Source: Enterococcus mediterraneensis
GTDB lineage: Bacteria; Bacillota; Bacilli; Lactobacillales; Enterococcaceae
Assembly: GCF_900604485.1 (NCBI RefSeq)
Contig: NZ_UWOP01000001.1
Coordinates: 1,940,369-2,004,368, forward strand
Direction: 5' to 3'
Length of the DNA stretch: 64,000 nt
Below, piece by piece: positions 34,850-43,341 of this stretch. Numbering within the stretch: position 1 is the first letter of the stretch; every line of letters begins with the position of its first letter. The notes under the pieces are model-generated. The model was not told the DNA's origin. It saw nothing but the letters and a program-made list of their open reading frames with translations, and made no database searches. The translations under genes were made by a program, and so were the position numbers.

Positions 34850-35591
34850 CATGTATTAAGATAAAGTTAAAAAAATCTATTTGTTGTTAGGAACGAATTC
34901 ACATAAGAAATCGGGGTTAATCATAAGGGAGAGTATCATAATGATGAAACTTTAAAAATTTTTAGTTGGTATAACACATATTCTAATGGGAGGACGGAAA
35001 ATTGCTGGGGATAATACAGAGATTTGGTATTGATATGAAGTAGTTTCTCATAGTTCTTTGTGTTAACTCAATCTGCAGGCGTGATTTTACTAGGTCCTCC
35101 TAATTACTATTAGTGAATTATCATTTCAAGAAAGCCTATCAAATTTGTTGTTTAAATTAATATTTAGATTTTTCGCTATATTTTATTTCATCAGAACTAT
35201 CTCTAATCATAATTAATTATATTGAGTTGTTTATGTTGTTTGAACTCTAAAAAAACGTATTTATGAATACTATTTTCTATGATGGTATGCTGAAGTAAAA
35301 ATAAATGATGAAATAAGTCAACTAAACTTATCTATCAGATTTAACTGATAAGAAAAGGGATTAGATCAAATAATATTTTGATGTGGGAAATATGGGAGTC
35401 ATCAAAAAAAGTAGAAATTACCATCCTCTATATCGATGATACTGGGCGTGACGTTCTTTACTACAATATTTTCCATCTTACAATACCTATGAGTTCAGCT
35501 TGGTCGGCAGAAAATATTGTTCGAATTGCTTTTATTTCAATATTACTTAGATGAATTAATTGATTCATAGATACATATCATGAGTCCTATG
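34850..35591. other. Degenerate, gene-free right part of the element
   Basis: A 742-base AT-rich stretch with no open frame longer than a few dozen codons in keeping with a gene. Short frames on the plus strand (for example GITHILMGGRKIAGDNTEIW near 34975, ending at a stop) and near 35440-35550 read like decayed membrane or recombination genes but cannot be named. This is where Tn916 would carry tet, regulatory genes, xis and int; they are gone or never were here. Confidence 0.6.
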
Positions 35592-36476
35592 TCATTTGTT
35601 TTGAGCCAATTTGTTTTTTATTATTGTCAGTAATGCTTGAGTAGTTTCCGAAAAAAATTGGTACTTCTTCCAAATTAAACTTACGCTTGTTGCAAACTCT
35701 GGTTTCAGTGGGAGACAAACTAAATTTGTTGAATGGTAGTCAACTAGGTCATCAAATACTAAGGCAATACCTAGCCCACTTTCGACAAGCTTTTTAGCAC
35801 TAAGATACATACCAAATGTACCAGTAATGTTTAACTCACTTTCTTCTCGGTGAAACCATTCTGGTAAGGAATTATCATCTAACGAATTTTGATAGAGAAT
35901 TAATGGTTGATCGGCAAGATCGTCGGGTGTCAGGATAGACTTTTCTGCCAATGGATGATTTTTTTGCATTAATGCACCAAAAAGATTTGGCGTCTTCAAC
36001 TCGATATGATTGAAGATATTCTGATCAATTGCACCAAAATAAAGGCCCATGTCAACTAAACCACTGTTTACCATATGTAATACGGACTCATTATCTCCAT
36101 TGCGTAATTTGAGTGTGACTTTAGGATGCAGACTAATTAATTGACTGGTGCATTGACCAATAAAACGGATAGCGTCTGTTTCACTGACTCCTAATAAAAT
36201 ATCCCCAGATAAATCATTATGATCTGTTGTCAATTCATTCGTTGTTTTAGCAACTAGATTAGTAATTTCAGAAGCTCTTTTACGTAAGAGCATTCCATCT
36301 TTAGTTAGCGTTATTTTTTTTGATTCACGAATTAGCAGTGTTTTACCCAGTTCATCTTCTAAAGCCTTAATTTGTCGAGAAAGGGCCGGCTGTGAAAGAT
36401 GTAAATAATTAGCAGCATGAGTAATATTTTCTTCTTGAGCAATGATTAAAAAATTTTGCAATTGCTGTAAATCCAT
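35592..36476 (-). CDS. LysR family transcriptional regulator
   Basis: A 294-residue LysR-type regulator. The N-terminal winged helix is DLQQLQNFLIIAQEENITHA plus LSQPALSRQIKALEDELGKT; the C-terminal effector domain has the usual two-lobed pattern (GDILLGVSETDAIRF, then LADQPLILYQ). The ATG at 36476 follows GGAGGTAC; an upstream extension lies outside the family. Its target is not visible: the adjacent divergent DNA holds only remnants of istB and topB. It may have arrived with the insertion-sequence fragments. Confidence 0.92.
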   Translation of the reverse strand: MDLQQLQNFLIIAQEENITHAANYLHLSQPALSRQIKALEDELGKTLLIRESKKITLTKDGMLLRKRASEITNLVAKTTNELTTDHNDLSGDILLGVSETDAIRFIGQCTSQLISLHPKVTLKLRNGDNESVLHMVNSGLVDMGLYFGAIDQNIFNHIELKTPNLFGALMQKNHPLAEKSILTPDDLADQPLILYQNSLDDNSLPEWFHREESELNITGTFGMYLSAKKLVESGLGIALVFDDLVDYHSTNLVCLPLKPEFATSVSLIWKKYQFFSETTQALLTIIKNKLAQNK

Positions 36477-36514
36477 GTTAAGTACCTCCAATTTGACATG
36501 CAAATATGCGTTAT

Positions 36515-36676
36515 GAACACCGCTCTACGATTATTACGACAAATATCGTCTTATCTCGATGGGGTGAATTGTTTCAAAGCCCAGAAATCGCGGCAGCGAT
36601 CCTTGACCGACTGGTTCATCATGTCAAAGTGTTCAAGATTACCGGCAAGTCTTATCGTATGAGAAATAAAATCTAA
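36515..36676 (+). pseudogene. IS21-family istB remnant (C-terminal end)
   Basis: The plus strand codes for EHRSTIITTNIVLSRWGELF and, after this, SPEIAAAILDRLVHHVKVF and ITGKSYRMRNKI with a stop at 36674-36676. This is the C-terminal part of the IS21 helper ATPase IstB; the first two thirds and the istA transposase are absent. It shows that an IS21-type element inserted here and later decayed. Confidence 0.85.
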
Positions 36677-36697
36677 ACTGGCGATTGCCGACAATTC

Positions 36698-36871
36698 CTA
36701 TTGCCGAAAACCTACATTTTTATTCTGCCCAAAACCAAAGGTGATAAACGTTTCATCTGTAAATAGTGGGTCTTTGATCTCAAAATAACCGTCTTTTTTG
36801 GTGCTTTGTTTTAAAGCACTTGCGTAGGCTAATGCCTGGCTTGGTTTTTCAGCTAAAATAACCGTACTCAT
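36698..36871 (-). pseudogene. Topoisomerase III (topB) N-terminal fragment
   Basis: The minus strand from ATG 36871 codes 57 residues starting MSTVILAEKPSQALAYASAL, with KQSTKKDGYFEIKDPLFTDE and TFITFGFG, which is the start of a plasmid-type DNA topoisomerase III. It breaks off abruptly at the position where the conserved HLVEL motif should follow, and the end adjoins the istB remnant. Such genes are typical of conjugative plasmids, so this DNA probably came from a plasmid. Confidence 0.82.
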
Positions 36872-37044
36872 TAACTATCCCTCTTTTCTTTGTTTTTTCT
36901 TTGATCTACTGTCACGTTATATCTTGCTCGATACCTTCTAAACGTTCGGCGATTGATTCAGTTTTGTGAAGAGTACAAATTGGTGAAATAAGGCTGGTTA
37001 CATTCATCAACAAAAATAACTTATCTGTTTTGGAGGAAAATACT

Positions 37045-37677
37045 GTGTTAAAAACAATTAAACCCCGCGCACTAGCGATGGTGATTTTGGGGAGTACAAT
37101 CTTATCTTTTGGCTTATTTAATATCCATTCCTTCAGTGGTGTGACTGAAGGTGGTGGTCTGGGGCTGACCCTGTTACTAGATCATTGGTTTCATTTGTCA
37201 CCAGCAATCACTGGGTTCATCTTCAATATGTTATGTTATGCGGCTGGCTGGAAAATATTAGGGCGAGAGTTCATATTTTATTCCATTGTCGCTTCTGTGG
37301 GTTTTTCTGCTAGCTATAGTCTTTTTGAAGCAATCGGACCTTTTTGGCCCCATATCGGTGATACGCCCCTTTTGGCAGCAGTAGTAGGAGCTATCTTTGT
37401 CGGGGTTGGCTGTGGGCTTTGTGTTCGAGCAGGTGGTGCCCCGGGTGGAGATGATGCTATGGCCATGAGTATTGCCAAAGTTTTTAAAATGAAAATTCAG
37501 TGGGCCTACCTTGCTAGTGATTTGGTCGTCTTGGTATTGTCTTTGAGCTATATTCCCTTGAATCGCATTGGTTTTTCATTGCTGACAGTCATACTTTCAG
37601 GACAACTCATCGGTATCGTACAAGAATTTCATTTGCCAGCTTGGATGCATCAGGAAAAGCCGGCTAAGGTGGAGTAA
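37045..37677 (+). CDS. YitT family membrane protein
   Basis: A 210-residue protein with five predicted membrane helices and the YitT/DUF161 features: SFGLFNIHSFSGVTEGGGLG near the N-terminus, GFIFNMLCYAAGW, GVGCGLCVRAGGAPGGDDAM and the conserved GQLIGIV toward the end. The family is widespread in Firmicutes with unknown transport function. I place the start at GTG 37045, with GGAGG nine bases upstream; a TTG fifteen bases earlier would overlap that site. It is a single gene between the insertion scar and the xylose island. Confidence 0.85.
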   Translation: MLKTIKPRALAMVILGSTILSFGLFNIHSFSGVTEGGGLGLTLLLDHWFHLSPAITGFIFNMLCYAAGWKILGREFIFYSIVASVGFSASYSLFEAIGPFWPHIGDTPLLAAVVGAIFVGVGCGLCVRAGGAPGGDDAMAMSIAKVFKMKIQWAYLASDLVVLVLSLSYIPLNRIGFSLLTVILSGQLIGIVQEFHLPAWMHQEKPAKVE

Positions 37678-37713
37678 TCAACTTTTCTAGCAAGCTTAAA
37701 TACAAAAGCGTAA

Positions 37714-37749
37714 AGGCAAGCAACCTTGAAAGAGGGCTTGCCTTTTTTT
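37714..37749 (+). terminator. Terminator after the YitT-family gene
   Basis: AGGCAAGC/GCTTGCCT stem followed by seven T residues. Confidence 0.85.
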
Positions 37750-37801
37750 AGACTTGGTATTATAAAGTTTTCACAAGTGGAAACTCCATAATACCAAGTC
37801 T
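37750..37801. repeat. 52-bp near-perfect palindrome
   Basis: AGACTTGGTATTAT (37750-37763) pairs exactly with ATAATACCAAGTCT (37788-37801), with an inner AGTTT/AAACT pair and a ten-base loop. It abuts the terminator. It could be a miniature inverted-repeat element, the joined ends of a lost insertion sequence, or a second terminator-like hairpin without a T tail. Confidence 0.75.
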
Positions 37802-37915
37802 ACAATCCGGCTGATTCTCCGGTAGCAAGGCAATCTTGTTTTCTAATTAATAGGAGGGGATGAAGGTAGCTGTGGGAGTAGCGCATTTCTTTAAAAAAAC
37901 TGAAAAAAAGATACG

Positions 37916-37984
37916 TGAAAGCGGTTGACATTTAAAAAAGGTTGCGCTATTCTTTAATAGAGTTAGTTAGTTAAACTAAACAAC
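37916..37984 (+). promoter_or_regulatory. xylA promoter with cre-like site and XylR operator
   Basis: TTGACA (37925-37930), 17 bases, TATTCT (37948-37953). A catabolite-response-like TGAAAGCGGTTGACA (37916-37930) overlaps the -35 but has one extra base compared with the usual cre. Downstream of the -10 is a 23-base operator (37962-37984): arms GTTAGTTAGTT and AACTAAACAAC around one A, 9 of 11 positions symmetrical, resembling XylR operators of other Firmicutes. The rest of the 329-base gap from 37678 holds the terminator and palindrome. Confidence 0.75.
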
Positions 37985-38006
37985 CTATTTGATGGAGGGA
38001 TTCTCA

Positions 38007-39311
38007 ATGAGTTATTTTCCAAGTATCGACAAGATTCAATATGAAGGCACAGACACAAAAAATATGTTTGCATTCCGCCACTACAATCCAGATGAAGTAG
38101 TGATGGGCAAAAAAATGAAGGATCATCTTCGTTTTGCCATTGCTTATTGGCATACAATGACTCAAGATGGTTCGGATCCATTTGGTAATCCAGTCAACCA
38201 ACGCCCTTGGTTTGGTGAAACGCCAATGGAAACTGCCAAAAATCGGGTAGAAGCCTTCTTTGAAATTTGCGAAAAATTAGGCGCAGAATACTTCTGTTTC
38301 CATGATGTAGATATCGCACCAGAAGGCGATAGCTTAGAAGAATTCTTTGCAAATGTTGATGAAATTACTGACTTGATCAAAGAAAAAATGGATCAAACAG
38401 GGATTAAATTGCTTTGGAACACTGCCAACATGTTTTCTAATCCACGTTTTGTTAACGGCGCGGCTTCAACAAATAACGCTGAAGTTTATGCGATTGCTGC
38501 AGCACAAGTGAAAAAAGGCTTAGACATCTCCAAAAAACTTGGCGGTGAAAACTATGTCTTCTGGGGTGGCCGTGAAGGATACGAAACTTTACTGAATACC
38601 AACATGAAACTTGAACAAGACAATATAGCTCGTCTTTTCAAAATGGCGATTGCTTATGGTGAAAAAATTGGTCACAAACCACAGTTCTTGTTGGAACCAA
38701 AACCAAAAGAACCTTCAAAACATCAATATGACTTTGATGCAGCGACTACGATGGCCTTTATCCAACGTTACGGTTTAGAAGGCGACTTCAAGTTGAACTT
38801 GGAAGCGAACCATGCTACTTTAGCTGGTCATACATTTGAACACGAAATTGCAGTGGCACGTTGCTACGATTCATTGGGTTCATTGGATGCCAACCAAGGG
38901 GATGTTTTGTTAGGTTGGGATACGGATGAATTCCCTACCAATGTCATGGACGTGACTTTGGCGATGTACGAAGTCTTGGAAAATGGCGGTATCGCTCCTG
39001 GTGGGATCAACTTTGACTCCAAAGTACGTCGTTCCGCTTTCGAACCAGAAGACTTGTTCTTGGCTCATATTGCTGGGATGGATACTTTCGCTCGCGGTTT
39101 GAAAAATGCAGCGAAATTAAAAGAAGATCGTTTCTTCGATGATTTGAAAGAAGAACGCTATGCTTCCTTTAACGAAGGCCTCGGCGAAAAAATCATGAAG
39201 GATGAAGAAGACTTGGAAAGCTTATACGATTATGCTGTTAGCCATGAAGATCCAGTCCTGAAATCTAGCCATATCGAATATGTGAAAAATATCTTGAACG
39301 ATTATTTATAA
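38007..39311 (+). CDS. xylA: Xylose isomerase
   Basis: A 434-residue xylose isomerase, converting D-xylose to D-xylulose in the cytoplasm. The catalytic His99-Asp102 pair (CFHDVDIAPEGDS), the metal ligands in LLEPKPKEPSKHQYDFD and NLEANHATLAGH, and the WDTDEFPTNVMDVTLAMYE block are intact. The ATG at 38007 follows GGAGGGA; the in-frame ATG at 37989 lies within that leader. First gene of the operon with the alpha-glucuronidase, repressed by XylR. Confidence 0.98.
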   Translation: MSYFPSIDKIQYEGTDTKNMFAFRHYNPDEVVMGKKMKDHLRFAIAYWHTMTQDGSDPFGNPVNQRPWFGETPMETAKNRVEAFFEICEKLGAEYFCFHDVDIAPEGDSLEEFFANVDEITDLIKEKMDQTGIKLLWNTANMFSNPRFVNGAASTNNAEVYAIAAAQVKKGLDISKKLGGENYVFWGGREGYETLLNTNMKLEQDNIARLFKMAIAYGEKIGHKPQFLLEPKPKEPSKHQYDFDAATTMAFIQRYGLEGDFKLNLEANHATLAGHTFEHEIAVARCYDSLGSLDANQGDVLLGWDTDEFPTNVMDVTLAMYEVLENGGIAPGGINFDSKVRRSAFEPEDLFLAHIAGMDTFARGLKNAAKLKEDRFFDDLKEERYASFNEGLGEKIMKDEEDLESLYDYAVSHEDPVLKSSHIEYVKNILNDYL

Positions 39312-39384
39312 GCCGTTTAAATGATGAGGGGTCTTCTTAGGCCCCTTTTCTTGTACGAAAAATTAATGAAGGTTAGGTGGACTG

Positions 39385-41328
39385 ATGACTCGCGATTTAT
39401 GTTGGTTACGAAAAGTAGCCAGTCATTATTTTCAACATTTCTCATTGCCTGCGGATGATTTAGTGGCAAGAAGTATTCGCCGAGAAGTAGGCACATTACT
39501 GAATTTGACAAAAGAAGTAGCAAGTGAAGGGGACTTGGCCTTTTCACTTGTAACAGAAGAGTGTTTGGGAAGGGAAGGCTATCGAGTAAAAGGGGAGCAA
39601 AATCATGTTGCTATTCAGAGTAATACGACAAAAGGCTTACTCTATGGCTTATTTGCCTTGTATGAAAAATTGATATTGGGAGAAGCTTTCACTTCTTTTA
39701 CAAGTGTGCCAGACCAAGCGCTACGGATGATTAATCACTGGGATAATATGGATGGAACAATTGAACGAGGCTATGCCGGAGATTCCATTTTCTTTAAAGA
39801 CAATGAATTTCGTAAGGATTACCAACTGATTGAGTCCTACGCTCGTCTTTTAGCATCTGTGGGAATTAATGCTATCTCAATTAATAACGTGAATGTTCGT
39901 GGTGCAGCCAAAGCCCTCATTTGCGAGGAGCATTTTGGCGAATTGCGACTTATTGATGAAATTTTGGGCTCTTACGGAATTAAGCTATACCTTAGTGTGA
40001 ACTTTGCCGCCCCTAAAGCGATTGGTGGTTTGGAAACAGCGGATCCTCTTGCTAAAGAAGTCATCGCTTTCTGGCAAGAAAAAATTGATGCTTTATATCG
40101 TTATATTCCTGATTTTGGGGGCTTTGTAGTGAAAGCGGATTCGGAAGGGGAACCAGGGCCTTTTGCTTATGGTCGTGGGCATGATGATGGGGCCAATATG
40201 TTTGGCAGGCTATTGCAACCTCATGGTGGACATTTGGTATGGCGTTGTTTTGTTTATAATCATCAGCAAAACTGGCGGGACCGTAGCATTGACCGTGCCA
40301 AAGCAGCGTATGATCATTTTATGCCTTTGGATGGGAAATTTGTTGAAAATGTTAGCCTACAAATTAAGCTTGGCCCACTGAATTTCCAAGTGCGAGAGCC
40401 CACTTCTCCTTTGTTGAGTGGGTTGCGAAAGACCAATCATATCATTGAGTTTCAATTGACTCAGGAATATACGGGGCATCAAAAAGCCGTTTATTATCAA
40501 TTGCCCGTGTGGAAAGAAGCATTGGATTTTGATTGTCGCAATGAAGACGTACCAGGCCAAGTGAAGGAATTATTGAAAAGCACTTCACCACAACCAGCTT
40601 ACAGTGGTATTTGTGCCGTAGGAGTGGTGGGCATGTCAGAAAACTGGACTGGCCATAAGCTGATGCAAATCAATCTCTATGGTTATGGCAAACTGTGTTG
40701 GAACAATCAGCTGACCACCCAAGACTGTGCCCAACGTTGGATTGGCTTAACTTTCGATTTAGCTGAGGATCAAACGAAAAAGTTGGCAGATCTTTTGGTG
40801 ACTTCTCGGGAAACCTATGGCATGTATACAGCCCCTCGAGGTGTCGGTTTTATGGTGACGCCAGGATCCCACGATGGGCCCAATATCGATGGTTATGAAT
40901 ATGATCGGTGGGGAACGTATCATTTTTCTGACCATCTGGGTATTGGCAATGATCGAACAACTTCAGGAACGGATTACGTGTCACAATATGCGCCAGCTAT
41001 CCGAGATTACTTTAATGACTTAACAACTTGTCCCGATGAGTTGTTGTTATGGTTTCACCATGTACCTTACACGCATCGACTACACAATAGCAAAACCCTG
41101 ATTCAAGACATCTATGATACGCATTTTGAAGGTGTTAAACGAGTTGAGGACTATCAAGCTGTTTGGGAAGAAATCGGTCCTCATGTTGACCAGAATTCTT
41201 ATCAAAATGTCAAAGAGTTGCTGCAATGGCAACGAGAACTGGCAGTGGAGTGGCGAGATCAAATCAATACTTATTTCTGGCGAAAATCGGGTATTGCCGA
41301 TCAAGCAGGGCGTAAAGTATATCCATAA
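39385..41328 (+). CDS. aguA: GH67 alpha-glucuronidase, catalytic base substituted
   Basis: A 647-residue GH67 enzyme, which normally removes 4-O-methyl-glucuronic acid from the non-reducing end of xylo-oligosaccharides. Family blocks are NHWDNMDGTIERGYAG, ADSEGEPGPF and the C-terminal GIGNDRTTSGTDYV, PDELLLWFHHVPY. Catalytic acid Glu254 maps to Glu285 of Geobacillus AguA and Glu361 (TQEYTG) to Glu392, with the same spacings (79 and 28). Between them the base equivalent to Asp364 is Asn333 (GPLNFQ, codon AAT at 40381-40383 approximately), where the family has GPxDFQ. Activity may be lost. No signal peptide; it acts on imported oligosaccharides. Same operon as xylA. Confidence 0.93.
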   Translation: MTRDLCWLRKVASHYFQHFSLPADDLVARSIRREVGTLLNLTKEVASEGDLAFSLVTEECLGREGYRVKGEQNHVAIQSNTTKGLLYGLFALYEKLILGEAFTSFTSVPDQALRMINHWDNMDGTIERGYAGDSIFFKDNEFRKDYQLIESYARLLASVGINAISINNVNVRGAAKALICEEHFGELRLIDEILGSYGIKLYLSVNFAAPKAIGGLETADPLAKEVIAFWQEKIDALYRYIPDFGGFVVKADSEGEPGPFAYGRGHDDGANMFGRLLQPHGGHLVWRCFVYNHQQNWRDRSIDRAKAAYDHFMPLDGKFVENVSLQIKLGPLNFQVREPTSPLLSGLRKTNHIIEFQLTQEYTGHQKAVYYQLPVWKEALDFDCRNEDVPGQVKELLKSTSPQPAYSGICAVGVVGMSENWTGHKLMQINLYGYGKLCWNNQLTTQDCAQRWIGLTFDLAEDQTKKLADLLVTSRETYGMYTAPRGVGFMVTPGSHDGPNIDGYEYDRWGTYHFSDHLGIGNDRTTSGTDYVSQYAPAIRDYFNDLTTCPDELLLWFHHVPYTHRLHNSKTLIQDIYDTHFEGVKRVEDYQAVWEEIGPHVDQNSYQNVKELLQWQRELAVEWRDQINTYFWRKSGIADQAGRKVYP

Positions 41329-41793
41329 AGTTACGCTTATAAAGGGTTCTACGCTTTCAAGCCTTGAAAAATAAATACGAGGCCATCTGACGCGGGATAT
41401 ACGAAGGTTTTGAGGTAAAAAAGAACTTTAGTCTTTAGAAAATAGTATGACGGTAGCTAAACTAGCCCTGTCAAAAGAAAAACGAATTTTTTGTCTGTCG
41501 GTTTCGCTATAACCTGATGAAGTTGTTGGGGGGCGAGACCGACTTTTTTTTAGGAGTAAAGGGTTCGTGCATAGTTGTTCATTAGTGGTTAATAGACGGA
41601 TAGTGGTGTAGCAAAAAAAACAAAAAAATTGTTCTGTAAGCGGTTGACTTGTGCCAAGAGGTGTTTTATCATTTAGAAAGTTAGTAAAGCATACAAACTG
41701 AACTAGCTGACTCATTTTAATAGCGCCTTATTTCAGGGATGCTAGCTGGTGTCCCTCTTCCTTAGCAATTAAAAATGAGAAACGAGGCTAACC
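41329..41793 (+). promoter_or_regulatory. Gene-free region with terminator and GH43 promoter
   Basis: After the xylA-aguA unit comes a terminator (41497-41552), then a promoter TTGACT (41644-41649), 17 bases, TATCAT (41667-41672) for the GH43 gene. A cre-like TGTAAGCGGTTGACT (41635-41649) overlaps the -35 exactly as at xylA, again with one extra base. Downstream, GTTAGT and ACTGAAC half-sites form a weaker XylR-like operator. A minus-strand frame here (41428-41715) reads through the hairpin and is rejected. Confidence 0.65.
41497..41552 (+). terminator. Terminator of the xylA-aguA operon
   Basis: GTCGGTTTCGC pairs with GCGAGACCGAC (one G-T pair) across a 26-base loop, followed by about eight T residues. 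Confidence 0.8.
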
Positions 41794-43323
41794 ATGAATA
41801 CTTTTACTAATCCAGTTTTGAAAGGCTTTTCTCCAGATCCAAGCGTTTGCGGGGTAGGAGAAGATTTCTATTTAGTGACCTCAACGTTTGCTTATTTTCC
41901 AGGCGTTCCCATTTATCACAGCAAAGATTTGGTAAATTGGACACAAATTGGCAATGTCTTAGAGCGGGATAGCCAGTTGCCTTTAGACCAGGCGGGGCAT
42001 TCCCAAGGGATATTTGCACCTTGTCTTCGTTACCATGAAGGAACTTTCTATATGATTACCACCAATGTTACCCATGGTGGCAACTTTGTGGTGACAGCAA
42101 CCGATCCCAAGGGGCCGTGGTCTGATCCCTATTATTTAGAAGATGCTCCAGGTATTGATCCCAGTCTATTCTTTGATGAAGATGGACGTTGTTATTATGT
42201 AGGCACGCGCCCGAATCCAAAAGGCGTCACTTACAATGGTGATTGGGAAGTATGGTTGCAAGAACTTGATCTAAATACCATGCGTCTGATTGGTGTGAGT
42301 ACTTCTTTGTGGAAAGGTGCTATGCGAGATGTAGTTTGGCCTGAGGGACCACATCTTTATAAAAAAGACGGCTATTATTATCTGATGATTGCGGAAGGGG
42401 GAACTGGCTTTAACCATTGTGTGACGATTGCTCGAAGTCAACAAGTGGCAGGGCCTTATTTGGGAAATCCCAATAACCCTATTTTGACTCATCGACATTT
42501 GGGTAAAGATTTTCCTGTTTGCAATGTCGGGCATGGGGATTTAGTAGAAACGACAACAGGCAAGTGGTATATGACTTGTTTGGCTAGTCGAAACTATGAA
42601 GGTTACAGCAATCTTGGACGTGAAACGTTTCTCGCTGAAGTTGTCTGGGAAGACGGCTGGCCGGTAGTCAATCCAGGTCATGGGCAGCTGTTAGACGTCC
42701 AAGAACATGCACTGCCCCTCAGTCCAGTCCCAGAAACAAGCCAGTTTTCATTGGCTGAAGAAAACGTTGCCTTTGTCTATTTGCGTAATCCGCATCCTGC
42801 TGATTACAATCGGGCTGTTCGTCCAGGCTGGTTGCGATTGACACCCGGGAAAGCGACTTTATCAGATGTGGCTTCACCCACTTATATTGGGTTACGACAA
42901 AAAGCGATGAATTACCATTTTCGTGTCGATATCCAACCATCCTTGGCCAAAGGGGAAGCATGTGGCTTGGCGTTGATTCAAAGCAATGACTACCATGTAC
43001 GTTTGGAAATTACCGAAACAGAAAATGGCTATCTAGCCCAGCTCATCCGTACTCTAGCTGGCGTAGAAGAAACACTAGGGAGGACGACCTTTACCGGTGA
43101 TCGTTTCGTATTGCAATTTACCGGTGCGTTGCAACAATTGACAGCCAAGGTAATTGTAGCTGAAGAAGAACATCTTGTCGCAGAAGCGGTGGCTATTCAT
43201 TATTTAAGTACAGAAATTGCTGGTGGTTTTGTAGGCTGTACAATGGGTCTATATGCTACCAGAACAGCACCACAGGCTACAGGATATGTGGATGCTTATC
43301 AAATTGAACACCAGGTCAATTAA
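41794..43323 (+). CDS. GH43 beta-xylosidase
   Basis: A 509-residue intracellular GH43 enzyme that releases xylose from xylo-oligosaccharides, possibly also arabinose. The five-bladed propeller carries the base Asp15 (FSPDPSV), the pKa modulator Asp122 (GIDPSLFFDEDG) and the acid Glu184 (WPEGPHLYK). The C-terminal 200 residues are the beta-sandwich cap common in GH43 xylosidases (LRKA-like IGLRQKAMNYHF, GFVGCTMGLYAT). First gene of an operon with xylB. Confidence 0.95.
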   Translation: MNTFTNPVLKGFSPDPSVCGVGEDFYLVTSTFAYFPGVPIYHSKDLVNWTQIGNVLERDSQLPLDQAGHSQGIFAPCLRYHEGTFYMITTNVTHGGNFVVTATDPKGPWSDPYYLEDAPGIDPSLFFDEDGRCYYVGTRPNPKGVTYNGDWEVWLQELDLNTMRLIGVSTSLWKGAMRDVVWPEGPHLYKKDGYYYLMIAEGGTGFNHCVTIARSQQVAGPYLGNPNNPILTHRHLGKDFPVCNVGHGDLVETTTGKWYMTCLASRNYEGYSNLGRETFLAEVVWEDGWPVVNPGHGQLLDVQEHALPLSPVPETSQFSLAEENVAFVYLRNPHPADYNRAVRPGWLRLTPGKATLSDVASPTYIGLRQKAMNYHFRVDIQPSLAKGEACGLALIQSNDYHVRLEITETENGYLAQLIRTLAGVEETLGRTTFTGDRFVLQFTGALQQLTAKVIVAEEEHLVAEAVAIHYLSTEIAGGFVGCTMGLYATRTAPQATGYVDAYQIEHQVN

Positions 43324-43341
43324 GAGAAGGGAATAATCGCT

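Larger units (their letters stand above)
14430..34900 (+). mobile_element. Tn916-family integrative conjugative element, right end altered
   Basis: Genes from 18868 to 34849 follow the Tn916 transfer module order (orf23, 22, 21, oriT, 20, 19, 18, 17, 16, 15, 14, 13), all on the plus strand. The left boundary lies just after the rplS terminator; the right boundary is uncertain because after orf13 there is degenerate DNA and then insertion-sequence remnants instead of the usual tet gene, regulators, xis and int. The element carries an adhesin, a methyltransferase and a PHP-ATPase as cargo. Without an integrase in the window it is either defective or extends beyond 64 kb. Confidence 0.85.

Noticed and set aside
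14430-34900. Tetracycline resistance gene expected in a Tn916-like element
   Set aside because: No tet(M), tet(S) or leader peptide sequence is present after orf13.
41428-41715. Minus-strand open frame between aguA and the GH43 gene
   Set aside because: It covers a terminator hairpin and the GH43 promoter and has low-complexity sequence with no family character.
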